From: Shewanella waksmanii ATCC BAA-643
GTDB lineage: Bacteria > Pseudomonadota > Gammaproteobacteria > Enterobacterales > Shewanellaceae
Length of the DNA stretch: 64,000 bases
Reading direction: 5' to 3'
NCBI RefSeq assembly: GCF_000518805.1
Contig: NZ_JAEH01000001.1
Span: 62,001 to 126,000, forward strand
The position numbers and the translations under genes are program-made. Positions 36,713 through 46,710 of this stretch are shown here, piece by piece (positions within the stretch are counted from its first letter, which is position 1; each line of letters opens with the position of its first letter). The notes beneath the pieces were generated by a model that did not search any database, had not been told where the DNA came from, and worked only from the letters and a program-made list of their open reading frames with translations.

Positions 36713-39700
36713 TTATTCATCTAATGTCCCTATTAAACTGTTGAGCAGCTGCTCACCAGCATCAAAATCAAACTCGCTAACCTTAGCCAGTAGCTTAGTT
36801 AATGCTTGCTCCACCTCATCGCTCAATGGCTGTTCTAGCAGCAACTCCACAGAATCTGACACGGTTGAGTCAAAGTTATCAATCTGCTGCGCGATCAAAT
36901 TGAGCTGAGAGAGTAATTCAGTATGACTCAGCATAGCTTGTGGTGTCGATGAAGCGCGTGGTTGCTCCGGTGAGAATTGATGACTGATCTGCTCAACAAA
37001 TGGCGCAACCAAGGTTTCTGCACGATCGAAATCGTATTCTGCCAGCGCGGCTAATAATGCTTGCCCCGAGCTTAAATCGGCAACCCCAGAGAGCTGTTCT
37101 AACACAATCTCAAGTTGATCGACCGTAGTACTATCGAGCATGGCAATTTGCTCACTAATCTGCTCACAATGCTTTAGAAAATCAGCCAAGCTAATATTCA
37201 CAGTCCCTTGCGGGTTATCAGCCTGCGTTAAGGCAGTGTCAATGGTTGTTACCATCTGCGCAATTTTGCCACGGCAGTTCTCTAGCATGGGCGACAACAG
37301 CTCAATATCAACCGCTTGTTGTTGCTGCTTGTACTCAGTCAATTGCAGTTCTATCTGCTCTGCACTCTCAACAACAAACATAGCACCGACATTGGCGGCA
37401 ACCCCTTTCACGGTATGGATTGCAATGATCGCCGTAGCTAAATCCTCTTGCTCAATAGCCCGAGAAACTCTGTCGATGACATCAGCTTCAGATGCGGCAA
37501 CTTTGGCCAACGTGCGTCGATAAGCTTTTTGATTGCCTCCCATACGAGCCAACGCCGCTTCGGTATCAAATTCCGGTAATAGCAACGCTGCCTCAAGCTG
37601 CTCATCGGCTGGCTCTACCGTCAGTACTTGACCAGTCGGTCCCACCCATCGGGCAAGCGTCTTATACACTTCTTGCGGGTTAATCGGTTTAGGGATGTGA
37701 TCGTTCATGCCAGCTTCAATGCACTTTTCCCTATCGCCGCTCATCGCGTTTGCAGTCATTGCAATAATCGGCAGCGCCTGTTTATCACTAAGCTTGCGGA
37801 TCTGCCGTGTCGCTTCATAGCCATCCATCACCGGCATTTGAATGTCCATTAATATCGCATCACATTCATTGCTAGCGACCCAATCGACTGCTTGCTGCCC
37901 ATTGGATGCGACAGAAACCTGCAATCCGGCCATATTAAGCAGCTCCATGGCAATCTCTTGGTTGATATCATTGTCTTCCACCAGCAGGATATGCGCGCCG
38001 ACAATCTCTTGAGCGGCGGAAACATTTAACTTACCTTGCGCATTCTTAGGCTGAATAACACTGCTGCGGCCCATCACCGCCATTACCGTATCAAATAATG
38101 TCGACGCGCTCACCGGCTTGGTGAGTGCACTATCTAGCTGGACATCACCCGCTCTTTTAAGCATATCATCACGATCATACGCGGTGACTATGACCAATTT
38201 GGGTAACACTGATAGCGACAAGGATTGCTGAACGGTACGGCATAGCTCGACGCCATCCATCTGCGGCATTTTCCAGTCAGCTAATAGTAGCTGATAGGGC
38301 GTGCCCTGCTCGTCAGCTTGTTGTAGCTTGGCTATCGCTGCCTGGCCAGACTCCGCCACATCAGCTTTAAAGCCTAAGCTCTGCGATAAAGTATGTAAAA
38401 TTTCTCTAGCTGCGACGCTGTCATCCACAATCAAAATGGGCAAATTAAGTAAACTCTTAGCCGACGCAGGGCGTATAGTCGGTACGGCATCAGATACTGC
38501 AAACTTGGCAGTGAAGTAGAAGCGGCTGCCAACGCCAGATTCACTTTCAACCCAGATCTTGCCGGCCATCATCTCGGTGAGGGTTTTACAGATGGTCAAC
38601 CCCAACCCAGTACCGCCATACTTACGTGTGGTTGACGCATCCGCCTGACTGAATGACTGAAACAAACGCTTTTGTTGCTCAGGAGTCATGCCGATGCCGC
38701 TATCCTCAACGCAAAACTCAACCATGACTGAGTCGCTGTCTTGGTCGAGCAACTTAGCGCGTACAATAATTTCGCCCTGCTCGGTAAACTTGATAGAGTT
38801 ATTGGTTAGGTTAATGAGCACTTGGCCAAGGCGTAACGGGTCGCCCTCTAAATTTGTCGGAAGTTGCGGGTCAATATCAATCAGTAATTCCAAACCTTTT
38901 TGCTGGCTCTTATGCGAGATGAGCTCAACCAAACTATCGAAGCTTTCATTGAGGTTAAACTGGGTCACCTCTAACGACAACTTACCTGCCTCGATTTTAG
39001 AAAAGTCGAGAATATCGTTGATAATACCTAGTAGTGACTCAGCCGAGTTCTGAATTTTGTTAACGTAATCAGCTTGTTTACGATTAAGATTAGTTTGCTG
39101 GGTCAGATAACTCATGCCAATAATGGCATTCATTGGCGTGCGAATTTCATGGCTCATATTGGCTAAAAAGTCACTTTTCGCCTTAGTTGCCTCATCGGCA
39201 GTTCTAACCGCTTCTTCTAACTGACGGGCGTTTTCTTTCTCACTGGTAATGTCGATAAAGTTACCCACTAAACCTGCTGGGTTGTCTTGGCTGTCTTTAA
39301 AGCCCGTTACCCAATATAAAGTGTCATGCATTTTTCCGTCAGCAAACGGAATCTGCATCTCTTTCTTAATTGTAGTTTGATTAGCAATAACCTCGGTGTC
39401 TTCAGCCTGATATAACTCTCGGTCCTGCTCACTTAGGTAGGTCAAGTCAGTGACTTTCAGGCCAATCAGATCTTCAGCTTTCACGTTAAATGTCTGCTCA
39501 TAGGCTTTGTTAAAGCCTAAGTATCGCCCTTCAGCATTTTTGTAAAACAGCGGAATAGGCACCGTATCAATCAACAACTGCTGCAACTTCATCTGTTCAG
39601 CAAGAGAGCGCTTTGCAGCTTCGGCTTTTTCCATCGCAATCTTTAATGCTTCTTCAGCCTCTTTACGCTCTGTCGTATCGCGAACAATGCCAGTGAACAT

Positions 39701-42586
39701 CGGTACTTTATCGATTATCGCCTCACCCACTGCGACTTCGATTGTAATTTCTGTACCGTCTTTCTTAATCCCGGTTAGCTCATAAGTTGACTGTTCTTCA
39801 TCGCCTTTAGCCTGATCTTCAAGGTAATGGATATGAAAAGCGGGCGAAATTAATTGACTGATATTCCCCTGCGTCACTTCGTTCGCGCTATAGCCAAAAA
39901 TGCTCTCTGCCGCAGGGCTAAATTCTTCAATGATTCCCTGTTCATTAACAACAATGATGCCGTCAGATGCGTTATCAATAATGGTACGGGTTCGTTGCAT
40001 ACTGACTTGCAGCGCATCGGTTCGGGCCGCCACTAACTCTTCAAGTTTCAGCTGCGAACGAGTTAATGCCCGCGTCGCGCGGGTGCCCACTCTTAAAGTA
40101 AATAAGGTACTGCCTAACAGTAATGCTAGGGAGATTAACAATGTCGCCCAGACGGTATTTTTAAATACGGTAATTAACGAAAATGACTCAATGGCATCTA
40201 ATTCTGCTGCCAAGCCCATATTGAGTTTCTCATCCCAAAGCCAGCTGCCGACCACTTTGACACCCCGGTAATCATTGTAACCCTCAATATTTTGACCAGA
40301 CGCTTGGTTAGCAATACTGGCCGCCATCTCAGTCAACGGCCAGTTAGCATCAGCAGAGACTTTAGCACCACTATTAATGAGGTTGGTGCCTGGGTTAGCG
40401 ACACGAATATTCAGTGAGGCTTGCTGGTTTTCACCAATTAAGCCAACCTCCCTAAGCTGTGGCTCAAAGCGGACATTAGATAACAACAAACCGGTTTTAT
40501 CTACGGCGTAGGTTTCACCACTATGGCCGATGAAACCAGCCGAAAGTATCGATGAAAACACACCGTTAAAGTTGACTCGCTTAGTGAGGATTGCGATCAC
40601 TTGATTGTCTGCATTAACCACTGGGGCGGCAAAAAACATCGTAGACGGCATATCATCAACACCGCTAGCGCTTGCAGAGAACATCACATCTGAGCGGATA
40701 GGCGGAATAAACACACTCTCGCCACGCAACACTTGTGCAAGTAATTCAGGCCTTTGCTGCGCTATCAAGTTGAGACTGCCAATATTGGAATCTCGGCGCG
40801 ATGACAAACTGATGCTATCTGGGGCGATAACAAAAAAACCAAATGAGCCGGACTCCCCTTCACGGTCTCGAAAGAACTTACGCACTTGCGATTGGATTGG
40901 CGCTTCTTTTAACGACGCCGTATTTCGTGGAACAACCAATAGTTGCTCAACTAAACCGGCAAGTTGTTTGTTCTTACCCACCTGTTGCAGGTGGTTCAAT
41001 TCATACTCTACCCAATACAGCAGGCGCTGGTGCGTCGAGTTAAGCAGAGTTTGTAAATTGTACTCCACCTCGCTGCGATGTTTTTGCTCTGCACCATCGA
41101 TGATCATCGCAATAACACTGAGTAAAACTACAGATAAAAAGGTCAAGCCGATAAATATGGTGCGCTTAAAGCTTGCCGAACCAAACTTGCTTACCAACTC
41201 TTTATCAGATGCTTTGAGAATTCTGGAACTGACCAAAGTGGCTAAGATTAATAGGCCAACCACCGCCAAAATAATGGTATATAGAGAATCAATTAACTTG
41301 GGCTCGTTGCTGCTAACCTCTGCTTGATTAGACTCTAGCCAATCATTACGGGTAAGCATCAAGTCTCTGAGTTTTAACGAATCTAGCGCTTTTTGAACAA
41401 TAGAGTGGAGTAAAGGGTGTTGATTGTGGCTCAGCAGGTGGACAGAAGTCGGTGGAAACACATCTTGGTTAATTGCGCGCAGCTTGTTGGGTTGATTCCG
41501 TTGATTCATGGTGTGCTGTATCGCTAACTGCGAATCAAGTAAACCATCTACTTCGCCAGCCAGAACTCTATCTATTGAATCGTCCATTCCGGTAGTTTCA
41601 ACAATAGTAATATCGGGATATAACACCCGTAATTTATCGATAGAGGTATAACCTTGCGGAACGGCTATCTTGGCCTTAGCCATATCAGCAAGGCTATTAA
41701 GCTGATCATTGGTATTGCTGACATGGAACAACTCGCGCACCAAAAAATAGGGCGTAGTAAACTTGCCGTAAGCTTTGCGCTCTTCTTCCATATAGGCATC
41801 TGGAAGTAAATCAATTTTTCCTTGCTTGAACGCCGCGAGATTGTCGTCCCAATCACCTTCAACAATCTCTATTTGTAATCCCGTTGCTAAGACAATTTTA
41901 TTGACAATAGCACCAGCTAGCCCACCAATTGTGCCATCTTCATGCATAAATAACATTGGCGGCCAATGATCAATACCGACACGAATGCGGTTGTCACTGA
42001 TCCATTGCTGCTCTTCGGGTGTCAGTGAGATCAGTGTGTCGACTGCCATTGAGCTGTCAGGCTGAGCTGTGGCGCGTAACTTTAGGTTGTCGGCATAACT
42101 CATCAGCTGGGTTAAATAATCGCTCTTAAGCTGATGATATTCATCGCTGTTTATGATTTCCATGGCAAGCTTACGATCGCCACTATCGATGGCAGTAAGG
42201 GTTTTTAGCTCTAGTTCGACTAAGCGCTGGTTGGTTAGCTCAAGCAAAGCTATCAGCTGATTGTCATTTGCGTGTTGCCTAGCCAACAACCGGTTAATTA
42301 ACTCGGCCAGTTTAGGTTCATATTCGTTGTAGCGATTTAACCATTTCTCATCACCTGAAAACGCATAACTTAGCACTGAAGAGGTAAGGATTTCGTCTAA
42401 GTACTTCAGTTCAGTGGTGAGCTGATTAACTTCAGCCACACTTAACTGCTGTTGGTAGGCTTGCGGGGCAGTAGGGACTTGCGCATGACTGGTGAACGAC
42501 ATTGTCGTCAACAACAATAAAAAAAACGATAGATAACGACGAATTACTTTGCCGCTAAAGCCAGCCTTAATCCTAACTGTAGACAT
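36713..42586 (-). CDS. Giant hybrid sensor kinase (SBP-sensor-PAS-PAS-HK-REC-REC-HPt)
   Basis: 1957 residues. Signal/first helix at about 15-35. A periplasmic SBP_bac_3-like domain follows (about 190-425; [31 protein letters not shown]). Helices lie near 435-460 and 475-498; a second extracytoplasmic sensor resembling dCache spans about 505-800, with a helix near 810-835. Two PAS domains lie at about 860-1120 (second: [16 protein letters not shown]). HisKA has [10 protein letters not shown] with His1146, then HATPase, two receivers ([23 protein letters not shown]) and HPt with [11 protein letters not shown] (His1724). The C-terminus holds a tandem repeat. This BarA/EvgS-like relay has a binding-protein input of unknown ligand. 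The downstream REC-HD-GYP gene is its likely target. Confidence 0.93.
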   Translation of the reverse strand: MSTVRIKAGFSGKVIRRYLSFFLLLLTTMSFTSHAQVPTAPQAYQQQLSVAEVNQLTTELKYLDEILTSSVLSYAFSGDEKWLNRYNEYEPKLAELINRLLARQHANDNQLIALLELTNQRLVELELKTLTAIDSGDRKLAMEIINSDEYHQLKSDYLTQLMSYADNLKLRATAQPDSSMAVDTLISLTPEEQQWISDNRIRVGIDHWPPMLFMHEDGTIGGLAGAIVNKIVLATGLQIEIVEGDWDDNLAAFKQGKIDLLPDAYMEEERKAYGKFTTPYFLVRELFHVSNTNDQLNSLADMAKAKIAVPQGYTSIDKLRVLYPDITIVETTGMDDSIDRVLAGEVDGLLDSQLAIQHTMNQRNQPNKLRAINQDVFPPTSVHLLSHNQHPLLHSIVQKALDSLKLRDLMLTRNDWLESNQAEVSSNEPKLIDSLYTIILAVVGLLILATLVSSRILKASDKELVSKFGSASFKRTIFIGLTFLSVVLLSVIAMIIDGAEQKHRSEVEYNLQTLLNSTHQRLLYWVEYELNHLQQVGKNKQLAGLVEQLLVVPRNTASLKEAPIQSQVRKFFRDREGESGSFGFFVIAPDSISLSSRRDSNIGSLNLIAQQRPELLAQVLRGESVFIPPIRSDVMFSASASGVDDMPSTMFFAAPVVNADNQVIAILTKRVNFNGVFSSILSAGFIGHSGETYAVDKTGLLLSNVRFEPQLREVGLIGENQQASLNIRVANPGTNLINSGAKVSADANWPLTEMAASIANQASGQNIEGYNDYRGVKVVGSWLWDEKLNMGLAAELDAIESFSLITVFKNTVWATLLISLALLLGSTLFTLRVGTRATRALTRSQLKLEELVAARTDALQVSMQRTRTIIDNASDGIIVVNEQGIIEEFSPAAESIFGYSANEVTQGNISQLISPAFHIHYLEDQAKGDEEQSTYELTGIKKDGTEITIEVAVGEAIIDKVPMFTGIVRDTTERKEAEEALKIAMEKAEAAKRSLAEQMKLQQLLIDTVPIPLFYKNAEGRYLGFNKAYEQTFNVKAEDLIGLKVTDLTYLSEQDRELYQAEDTEVIANQTTIKKEMQIPFADGKMHDTLYWVTGFKDSQDNPAGLVGNFIDITSEKENARQLEEAVRTADEATKAKSDFLANMSHEIRTPMNAIIGMSYLTQQTNLNRKQADYVNKIQNSAESLLGIINDILDFSKIEAGKLSLEVTQFNLNESFDSLVELISHKSQQKGLELLIDIDPQLPTNLEGDPLRLGQVLINLTNNSIKFTEQGEIIVRAKLLDQDSDSVMVEFCVEDSGIGMTPEQQKRLFQSFSQADASTTRKYGGTGLGLTICKTLTEMMAGKIWVESESGVGSRFYFTAKFAVSDAVPTIRPASAKSLLNLPILIVDDSVAAREILHTLSQSLGFKADVAESGQAAIAKLQQADEQGTPYQLLLADWKMPQMDGVELCRTVQQSLSLSVLPKLVIVTAYDRDDMLKRAGDVQLDSALTKPVSASTLFDTVMAVMGRSSVIQPKNAQGKLNVSAAQEIVGAHILLVEDNDINQEIAMELLNMAGLQVSVASNGQQAVDWVASNECDAILMDIQMPVMDGYEATRQIRKLSDKQALPIIAMTANAMSGDREKCIEAGMNDHIPKPINPQEVYKTLARWVGPTGQVLTVEPADEQLEAALLLPEFDTEAALARMGGNQKAYRRTLAKVAASEADVIDRVSRAIEQEDLATAIIAIHTVKGVAANVGAMFVVESAEQIELQLTEYKQQQQAVDIELLSPMLENCRGKIAQMVTTIDTALTQADNPQGTVNISLADFLKHCEQISEQIAMLDSTTVDQLEIVLEQLSGVADLSSGQALLAALAEYDFDRAETLVAPFVEQISHQFSPEQPRASSTPQAMLSHTELLSQLNLIAQQIDNFDSTVSDSVELLLEQPLSDEVEQALTKLLAKVSEFDFDAGEQLLNSLIGTLDE

Positions 42587-42790
42587 GGCCTCAGCCCCTT
42601 AATTCATCCGATGAAATACGCAAGTAATCTGCATAAAGAATTTACACAATACACTGACATTAAACAAGTTTAGAACAGGTACATTTATAAACAATCCTGA
42701 GCCACTGTGCTGTTGCTACCAAGGTGGCATTATGGCAAGAAAATCACAATCAGGCCGACTAACCCACGCCTGTCCAAACTAGAACTTATA

Positions 42791-43183
42791 CTAGAACTCG
42801 GCTTTAAATCTCGCGGTTCTGGCCTCTATAAGCGTACAGTTAGTCGCGTGCATTAGCTCTGCAAGGGTAATATTCGGACTTGCCGCTATCACCCGTGCAA
42901 GCTTATCTTCGAGTGACTCTAACTTATCAAGGTTAAGCTGCAGCTCAGCCTCTATCTTAGCAATCAAATAACGCCACTCATCAATTGGCAAAGTCTTCAG
43001 GTGCAGCATAAATGATTGAACATGCTCGGCTTGCCCCACCAGCTGCCAATTGCGTGAACGGCGCACTCGTTTCAGATTGCAACCATAGTTCACAACCAGG
43101 CTTTTTACCTGCTTGACTCGTTCGCCCCCCAAGCGGTGGATTAATGAGGGTAAAGCCACAACAATGTTAGTGTCGGTACTCAT
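42791..43183 (-). CDS. Small protein resembling the RRF_GI family
   Basis: 130 residues, basic first half (RLGGERVKQVKSLVV and NLKRVRRSRNWQLVG) and acidic helical second half (IEAELQLNLDKLESLEDKLARV) ending in a helix-turn-helix-like ITLAELMHATNCTLIEARTARF. The length and the LIHRLGG start agree with a family I recall as RRF_GI, annotated as ribosome recycling factor family in Shewanella and Vibrio, although it has no clear likeness to true RRF. The C-terminal part reads as a possible nucleic-acid-binding helix pair. It is 40 bp upstream of nothing on its own strand; the LysR gene behind it ends 41 bp away and may be cotranscribed. Moderate confidence in the family, none in a function. Confidence 0.55.
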   Translation of the reverse strand: MSTDTNIVVALPSLIHRLGGERVKQVKSLVVNYGCNLKRVRRSRNWQLVGQAEHVQSFMLHLKTLPIDEWRYLIAKIEAELQLNLDKLESLEDKLARVIAASPNITLAELMHATNCTLIEARTARFKAEF

Positions 43184-43223
43184 TTATCTCGTTTCAGTTA
43201 ATTGTTGATCAACACAGACCAAG

Positions 43224-44099
43224 TTATTTAGCGGGTAATGCCTGAACACCGTCGATGACAAATTGCATCGCGGGATTAATAATGCGATTAGATTGCCAGA
43301 TAAGATCGCTATTCCAGCGCGCAAAGACTTCATTCGTGGCCATCAGATACTTGACCTCCCCCGCATCAGCCGCGCTTTGGCAAACAAAGCGCGGTAAATG
43401 GCCCCACCCAGTGCCAGCCTTAATCAAATTCAGTAACTGGGGCGCATTGTTACATTGCAGCACGCGATGGCTGATAATATCACTGTCTCGCATACCCACG
43501 TCTTCTAAAAACGTTAGGGATAACTGCAGTTTATCTAACAATGCCCGAGGCAAATGCTGTGACTCAATCTGCCAGCTAACTGGAATAACTCGCACCACTT
43601 CAAAAGAATAACCATTGCTGGTCATCAAATCTGCACCAGTCGACAGCGTAGAAAACAACAAGCCTATGTCAGCTTTACCCGATAACACCCAACCTTTAAC
43701 TTGCAGTGTATCGCCATTGAGCACTTTCAAAGACAGGAAGGGAAAAGCCAGCAGTAGCTCAGCCAGTAACTCATCCAGTGCCGGTTCCACTAAACTCATA
43801 TCAATCGCAATGGTTAATTTATCTGGTACGCCTTGCAGTAAGCTATCAACTTTAGCATCGAATAAACTCGATTCCTTCAACATCGCTTGCGCATAGGTGT
43901 AGAGTTGCAGCCCCTGCTCTGTCACCTGTAAAGAACGCGGCAGCCGAGTAAATAATGTTAAGCCGGTATCGATCTCTAATGTGTTAATTTGCTCACGCAA
44001 TGTCGATACATGCTTGCCAATGCTGCGCGCAGCCTGAGCCACGCCGCCTTGTTCAACAACGGCCACAAAGGCATGTAATTGCTCTAATGATACAGCCAC
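43224..44099 (-). CDS. LysR-family regulator of the first amidase module
   Basis: About 291 residues from a GTG at 44099 that has GGAG seven bases upstream; an ATG at 44138 would add 13 basic residues. The HTH is LHAFVAVVEQGGVAQAARSIGKHVSTL, unusual for the GKH at the recognition helix, shared with the LysR at 48312-49181. It is divergent from the choloylglycine-hydrolase-type gene at 44320, and an imperfect T-N11-A inverted repeat lies between them. By position it regulates that gene. The effector may be the substrate or product of the amidase (inference). Confidence 0.85.
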   Translation of the reverse strand: MAVSLEQLHAFVAVVEQGGVAQAARSIGKHVSTLREQINTLEIDTGLTLFTRLPRSLQVTEQGLQLYTYAQAMLKESSLFDAKVDSLLQGVPDKLTIAIDMSLVEPALDELLAELLLAFPFLSLKVLNGDTLQVKGWVLSGKADIGLLFSTLSTGADLMTSNGYSFEVVRVIPVSWQIESQHLPRALLDKLQLSLTFLEDVGMRDSDIISHRVLQCNNAPQLLNLIKAGTGWGHLPRFVCQSAADAGEVKYLMATNEVFARWNSDLIWQSNRIINPAMQFVIDGVQALPAK

Positions 44100-44165
44100 T
44101 TCCTTGCTCCATTTCTTTAGAAATAACCGGGTACCCATAACAAGACGCCAATAGATTCACGCACT

Positions 44166-44190
44166 CGTATATGGATTGCTAGCATACACG
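44166..44190. promoter_or_regulatory. LysR-type T-N11-A operator candidate
   Basis: CGTATAT (44166-44172) and ATACACG (44184-44190) are inverted with one mismatch and an 11-nt spacer bounded by T and A, the classical LysR box. It lies between the divergent LysR and amidase genes. Confidence 0.5.
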
Positions 44191-44319
44191 TTAAGAGGGG
44201 TTTTACCTAGTCTCAGCCACTTTGAGAATAGAGTTTTAGCGTCATAATGCAACCAACAAAGCAAAACCAACAACTCAGCTATTTTGCTTTATTCATATCA
44301 TTATCGACGAGGTCTTATT

Positions 44320-45384
44320 ATGAAAAACGCTAACTTGAAGAAAATCTCCGCACTAGTTATTGCCCTCGCTTCAGTCGCTGGACTATCACAGGCTCAAGCA
44401 TGTTCTCGTATCACCTTAGATACTCCGCACGGGGTTTCTACAGTGCGTTCACTAGACTGGGGGACACAGTTAGGCAATATCAGTCAGGTGAATCCTGTCG
44501 GTATCGAACGCAGCACGCAGGCACCTAGCTATAAGCGCGCAATGCAGTGGACCACCAAATACCATTCCATTGCTCAAATGGAATGGGATGTGTTTCACGG
44601 CGTCGCATCTGATGCGATTAACTCACAGGGCTTAGGCACTTCATTATTGTACATGGCTGACTCAGCCCCCTACATTAAGGACTATAAAGACAATGGCGCC
44701 CCGGCCGTCAGCTTCCTTGACTTAGTCTCATACATCAATGAAACCTATGCCAATGTCGACGAAGTCGTCAACGCCTTTGAGGCCAACGAGTTCCAAGTGG
44801 CCTGGGCCGACGGATTACACGGCGTACAACATGGTTTGCATTTCTCTGTACATGACAGGTCTGGCGACATTGCACTGTTCCAGCTAAATGAAGGTGGCAA
44901 AGTCGTCGTGCATCGTGGCGATGTACAATCAGATATGCGTGTGATGGCTAATGCGCCTTTGCAACAACACCACCGCGAATATGTTAATCAGGTCGACTTG
45001 AACAATTTAGAAGCCAAGTCAGTACCTTCGTCAATCTCATCGCTAGACAGAAACTTACGCGGCCTGTTCAATACCAGTCACGTTAAATTTGATGGCAACA
45101 AAAGTTGGGCGCAAACTCGTGGCAAGCTGCTAAGCACCTATAATGCAGGTAACTTGGTACCGCAAGACCTGATTGACCCAGTCAATGGCGAAACGTATGC
45201 CACTTGGACTCAGTTTGTTTACAACCATCAAAATGGTGACTTCTTGCTGACCGATTATGATACTCGCATGCAAATTGGCTATAACTTTAATGACACCTTG
45301 TCATTTACCGAAACACGCTGCGCCAATACGCTTGAACAAGCTAACGCAGGCGAAACACAGGTCACTTGGGGGACTTGTAAGTAA
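44320..45384 (+). CDS. Exported choloylglycine-hydrolase-type linear amide hydrolase
   Basis: 354 residues from the ATG at 44320 (the frame is open from 44284). The signal peptide (MKNANLKKISALVIAL...) ends SQAQA|C, so Cys28 becomes the N-terminal nucleophile after cleavage, as in Ntn hydrolases of the C59 type. Other family residues: RSLDW (Arg and Asp), AINSQGL (Asn) and MANAPLQQHH. Relatives hydrolyse penicillin V, conjugated bile salts or acyl-homoserine lactones. The substrate here is unknown. It is periplasmic and divergent from its probable LysR regulator. Confidence 0.88.
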   Translation: MKNANLKKISALVIALASVAGLSQAQACSRITLDTPHGVSTVRSLDWGTQLGNISQVNPVGIERSTQAPSYKRAMQWTTKYHSIAQMEWDVFHGVASDAINSQGLGTSLLYMADSAPYIKDYKDNGAPAVSFLDLVSYINETYANVDEVVNAFEANEFQVAWADGLHGVQHGLHFSVHDRSGDIALFQLNEGGKVVVHRGDVQSDMRVMANAPLQQHHREYVNQVDLNNLEAKSVPSSISSLDRNLRGLFNTSHVKFDGNKSWAQTRGKLLSTYNAGNLVPQDLIDPVNGETYATWTQFVYNHQNGDFLLTDYDTRMQIGYNFNDTLSFTETRCANTLEQANAGETQVTWGTCK

Positions 45385-45390
45385 GGAAAT

Positions 45391-45429
45391 AAAAAGCCCT
45401 TTCACTGAATTGCAGTAAAAGGGCTTTAA
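45391..45429. terminator. Bidirectional terminator
   Basis: A 15-bp inverted repeat with one mismatch (45393-45407 with 45413-45427), with A-rich and T-rich flanks, lies between the convergent amidase and DUF3083 genes. Confidence 0.75.
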
Positions 45430-45446
45430 TTTAGGCTTGTAGCGTA

Positions 45447-46520
45447 CTAGCTAGCCTGATTGTAGCTAATATGCTGATGGAAGCGCACAATCAAATCTTG
45501 ACGAGACTTGTCCAATTCCAATTGCGCAGTAAAGCGCTTTAACGCTTCTTCGACATTGTTCATAAAGCGGCCGTAACCCGCATCTTTACTGTCTTTTTCG
45601 CCTGCCACTATGGTAAAGCTCACCATTTCAACTAACCTTTCAGCATCCCAGTGACGAATAAACTGCTGCTCTTCAATGTTAGGATCGAAACCTAACATCT
45701 GCACTTCATCGGTACCATCAACTTGGTCGTACTTACTGTTACGCACCAATGGGGTTAATCCATTGGCCACCATAGCAATACGCTTAAGTTGCTTCGATGC
45801 TGCCGCATCGACAAAACTCTGTTCCAGCTTTTGGTAGAGCGGTGCAAAATCTTCAGTATTGGCAGGCAAAATAGCCTGCTTTAGCATACGGCTCAGCGGC
45901 AGTTTAACGGTTACATAGCAAATTGAACCATGACCTTCAGGTAACGGACAGTTACGTGCTTTATAGCGACGATCGATAGCGCGAAGCTTGTAGGCGTGGG
46001 TTTCTTTATTACCTTTGGATTTAGCAAACAAATCGTAGGACAGATGCTGATGATCACGCACTTTCAAAACCAAATTCTGCTCGGGTAATTGCGGCATAAG
46101 TTTGGCTACAAAATCTTGTACTTTGGCATGGAAAGTGGCCGAGTTACTGCGAATGTCATTACCGGTAGCTAAGAACACAATGCGAATTTTACGGGCACGG
46201 TAATCATCTTGGCTATGCAGTGTTTGCGACTCATGATATTCAGGGTTGTAGAAAAAGATGATCTGCTCGGCCGTTGGGAAACAGTAGGCTTCAGTGTGAA
46301 AACGCACCACCGGAAGTTTATCATTGGTGATGACATGCAAATTACGAATTTCTTCTTGATCTGCTAGCGCAAAAATAGCTTGGCTCAGTGTTTGGTAACA
46401 CGTTTTGTAATCAGGATAGTGCGCTAATAAAGCATCCGTTACTTTAATTTCTGCAGTAATGTACTGATTGCTGCGAACGTCCTTGGGTATGTACACTTTT
46501 TGCTGATGGCTAAGGGACAT
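45447..46520 (-). CDS. DUF3083-like protein
   Basis: 357 residues from the ATG at 46520, which has AAGGAG five bases upstream; the frame runs 37 codons further up without a site. A cytoplasmic protein with no signal peptide. I recall this size and these segments (KVYIPKDVRSNQYITAEI; IIFFYNPEYHESQTLHS; NCPLPEGHGSICYVTVKLPL; WDAERLVEMVSFTIVAGEKD) as DUF3083, a family of Shewanella, Vibrio and relatives with no known function. It is Arg/Lys- and Tyr-rich, with three Cys. It lies between the two amidase modules and is transcribed alone, away from the SYLF-like lipoprotein gene. Confidence 0.65.
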   Translation of the reverse strand: MSLSHQQKVYIPKDVRSNQYITAEIKVTDALLAHYPDYKTCYQTLSQAIFALADQEEIRNLHVITNDKLPVVRFHTEAYCFPTAEQIIFFYNPEYHESQTLHSQDDYRARKIRIVFLATGNDIRSNSATFHAKVQDFVAKLMPQLPEQNLVLKVRDHQHLSYDLFAKSKGNKETHAYKLRAIDRRYKARNCPLPEGHGSICYVTVKLPLSRMLKQAILPANTEDFAPLYQKLEQSFVDAAASKQLKRIAMVANGLTPLVRNSKYDQVDGTDEVQMLGFDPNIEEQQFIRHWDAERLVEMVSFTIVAGEKDSKDAGYGRFMNNVEEALKRFTAQLELDKSRQDLIVRFHQHISYNQAS

Positions 46521-46710
46521 AGATACTCCTTGTGATAAGTTAACCATATGTAGCCTGGTGCAGATGATAACGATAAAATCTGACAAAAATGCTGCGGTGG
46601 CACACACTTTTTTACCTGCTGACAACATCATAAGGGCTGAATATGATTTATTACTTAAAAAATAACCATGAGTGAATACTTTTCAAGCACAAAGGGGCTA
46701 AACAACATCC

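Noticed and set aside
40605-41327. A 240-codon open frame on the plus strand
   Set aside because: It lies entirely antisense to the giant kinase, whose domains are clear. Its composition is skewed (Ser, Thr, Lys, Arg), as for a shadow frame.
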